Below are positions 4,993-5,708 of a stretch of DNA of 5,708 nt, in pieces. Origin of the DNA: an uncultured Collinsella sp. Lineage in GTDB: Bacteria; Actinomycetota; Coriobacteriia; Coriobacteriales; Coriobacteriaceae. Location of the stretch: contig CATYJC010000109.1 in assembly GCA_958407555.1 (NCBI GenBank), forward strand, positions 1 to 5,708, read 5' to 3'. Positions within the stretch are counted from its first letter, which is position 1; each line of letters begins with the position of its first letter. Under the pieces are notes generated by a model, which worked only from the letters and a program-made list of their open reading frames with translations, did no database searches and was not told the DNA's origin. The position numbers and the translations under genes were made by a program.

Positions 4993-5619
4993 ATGAAGAG
5001 GCTGTATCTGCTCCGCCACGGTCAGACGGAATTCAACGTCAAAAAACTGGTCCAGGGCCGCTGCGATTCACCGTTGACCGACCTGGGCCGCAAACAAGCT
5101 GGAATGGCGGCCGCATGGCTCAAAGCCCACGGCGTCGTCCCCGACAAAGTGGTCTCATCGCCTTTAGGCCGAGCCATGGACACGGCAAGTCTCGTCGCAT
5201 GTGAACTCCTCGCCCCGGATGCAGCAGTCGAGCCCTGCGAAGGCATCATCGAGCGTAGCTACGGAACCTTTGAGGAAGGTCCCCACGACGCGCTACCCAC
5301 CGACGTCTGGGATCCGGGCGAGGATCTGATCCCATTTGGCGGAGAAGGAAGCCAGGCTCTGCAAGAGCGCATGGTAGACACCCTCACCAATCTCATGGGC
5401 GCCGAGGGCATCGAAACCCTCCTAGCAGTAAGCCACGGCAGCGCCAGCCGCCAATTTATCAAGGCCGCAGCCCCAGAGGGCTTCGAGTTCCCAACAAAAC
5501 TCCCCAACTGCGCCATCATGATTTTCGATTTCGAAGAGGAAAAGTCGGGAGAAGAAGGCGACGCGCTCCAATCCAAGTTCATCTTGCAGCAAATCATCGA
5601 TCCTCAACAAAGTAATTAG
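4993..5619 (+). CDS. Histidine phosphatase family protein (phosphoglycerate-mutase-like)
   Basis: This protein belongs to the histidine phosphatase (branch 1) superfamily, which transfers phosphate through a phospho-histidine. The catalytic set is complete: Arg8 and His9 in the N-terminal LLRHGQTEFN, Arg60 in SSPLGRAMDTA, acid Glu87 in IIERSYGTFEEG, and His148 in VSHGSASR. The length of 208 residues fits small phosphatases of the GpmB/CobC/PhoE kind. It is shorter than true cofactor-dependent phosphoglycerate mutase (about 230-250), so mutase activity is unlikely. The substrate cannot be read from the sequence. There is no signal peptide or membrane segment. It starts at ATG after GAAGGGGAG (4981-4989), 39 nt after the exporter with no terminator between them, so the two are probably co-transcribed. 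The C-terminal tail is acidic (FEEEKSGEEGD). Codon use is looser than in the str genes, with CTA, TTA, GAA and CAA present. Confidence 0.92.
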   Translation: MKRLYLLRHGQTEFNVKKLVQGRCDSPLTDLGRKQAGMAAAWLKAHGVVPDKVVSSPLGRAMDTASLVACELLAPDAAVEPCEGIIERSYGTFEEGPHDALPTDVWDPGEDLIPFGGEGSQALQERMVDTLTNLMGAEGIETLLAVSHGSASRQFIKAAAPEGFEFPTKLPNCAIMIFDFEEEKSGEEGDALQSKFILQQIIDPQQSN

Positions 5620-5708
5620 CTGAGCGAGCAGAGTTAAGCAGACATCAACGTGTCGTCTCCCGAGCACGGCGGAGGGCCGGAGAAATATATTAAGGTCATC
5701 GCGAGTTC
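5620..5708. other. Non-coding tail without recognised gene
   Basis: No ATG-started gene, RNA gene or intrinsic terminator is visible after the phosphatase stop. TATATT at 5686-5691 matches the -10 consensus at five of six bases but lacks a convincing -35 at proper distance. It may belong to a gene starting beyond the window. The minus strand shows one unbroken frame from the window edge to a stop near 5637, too short to identify as the tail of a convergent gene. Confidence 0.3.

Noticed and set aside
4993..5619. Annotating the last gene as phosphoglycerate mutase
   Set aside because: The catalytic residues are shared by the whole superfamily, and the 208-residue length fits the small phosphatases better than the glycolytic mutase.
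4993..5619. Looser codon use in the phosphatase gene as a sign of horizontal transfer
   Set aside because: The change from the str genes is explained by expression level. GC content stays high and the exporter shows an intermediate pattern. No mobile-element trace is present.
5657..5682. Short CTCC/GGAG inverted repeat after the phosphatase gene as a terminator
   Set aside because: Only four pairs form and no T run follows.

Overview
The window is high-GC DNA carrying six complete protein genes, all on the + strand. The first four form a ribosomal str-type operon, and the last two encode a metal exporter and a histidine phosphatase. The strong preference for C or G at third codon positions in the translation genes, actinobacterial-looking S12 and EF-G proteins, and two TTG-initiated ribosomal protein genes suggest an actinomycetote. 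A gut Coriobacteriia of the Collinsella type is my best guess. This is inference from sequence style, not a database match.

Positions 1-242 hold the operon leader. It starts with a GC-rich hairpin (12-51), which may be the end of the preceding transcription unit. A well-formed sigma70-type promoter follows (TTGACG, 17-nt spacer, TATCCT, 121-149), then a small leader hairpin and a strong Shine-Dalgarno site in front of a TTG start. Positions 243-3657 hold rpsL (S12), rpsG (S7), fusA (EF-G) and rpsJ (S10), ending in a textbook intrinsic terminator at 3684-3717. The rpsL-rpsG and fusA-rpsJ gaps each contain a hairpin. The first lies where S7 autoregulates the E. coli operon. tuf, usually found after fusA, is absent. 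rpsJ is separated from the rest of the S10 gene set, because a terminator and an unrelated gene follow it.

Positions 3799-5619 hold a second, probably two-gene unit. The first gene is a 384-residue cation diffusion facilitator (CDF) transporter. Its transmembrane metal site reads Asn-Asp/Asp-Asp and it has an extra C-terminal domain, the combination described for bacterial manganese exporters of the MntE type. The second is a 208-residue histidine-phosphatase (phosphoglycerate-mutase-like) protein 39 nt downstream. Their codon use is more relaxed than that of the str genes, as expected for lower expression. The last 89 bases are non-coding as far as I can see.

I found no mobile element, CRISPR array, tRNA or rRNA, and no evidence of an undescribed multi-gene system. 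The observations most worth checking are the ND-DD manganese-type exporter with a duplicated-looking tail, the native Arg88 in S12, the str operon without tuf that ends in an isolated rpsJ, and the intercistronic hairpins.
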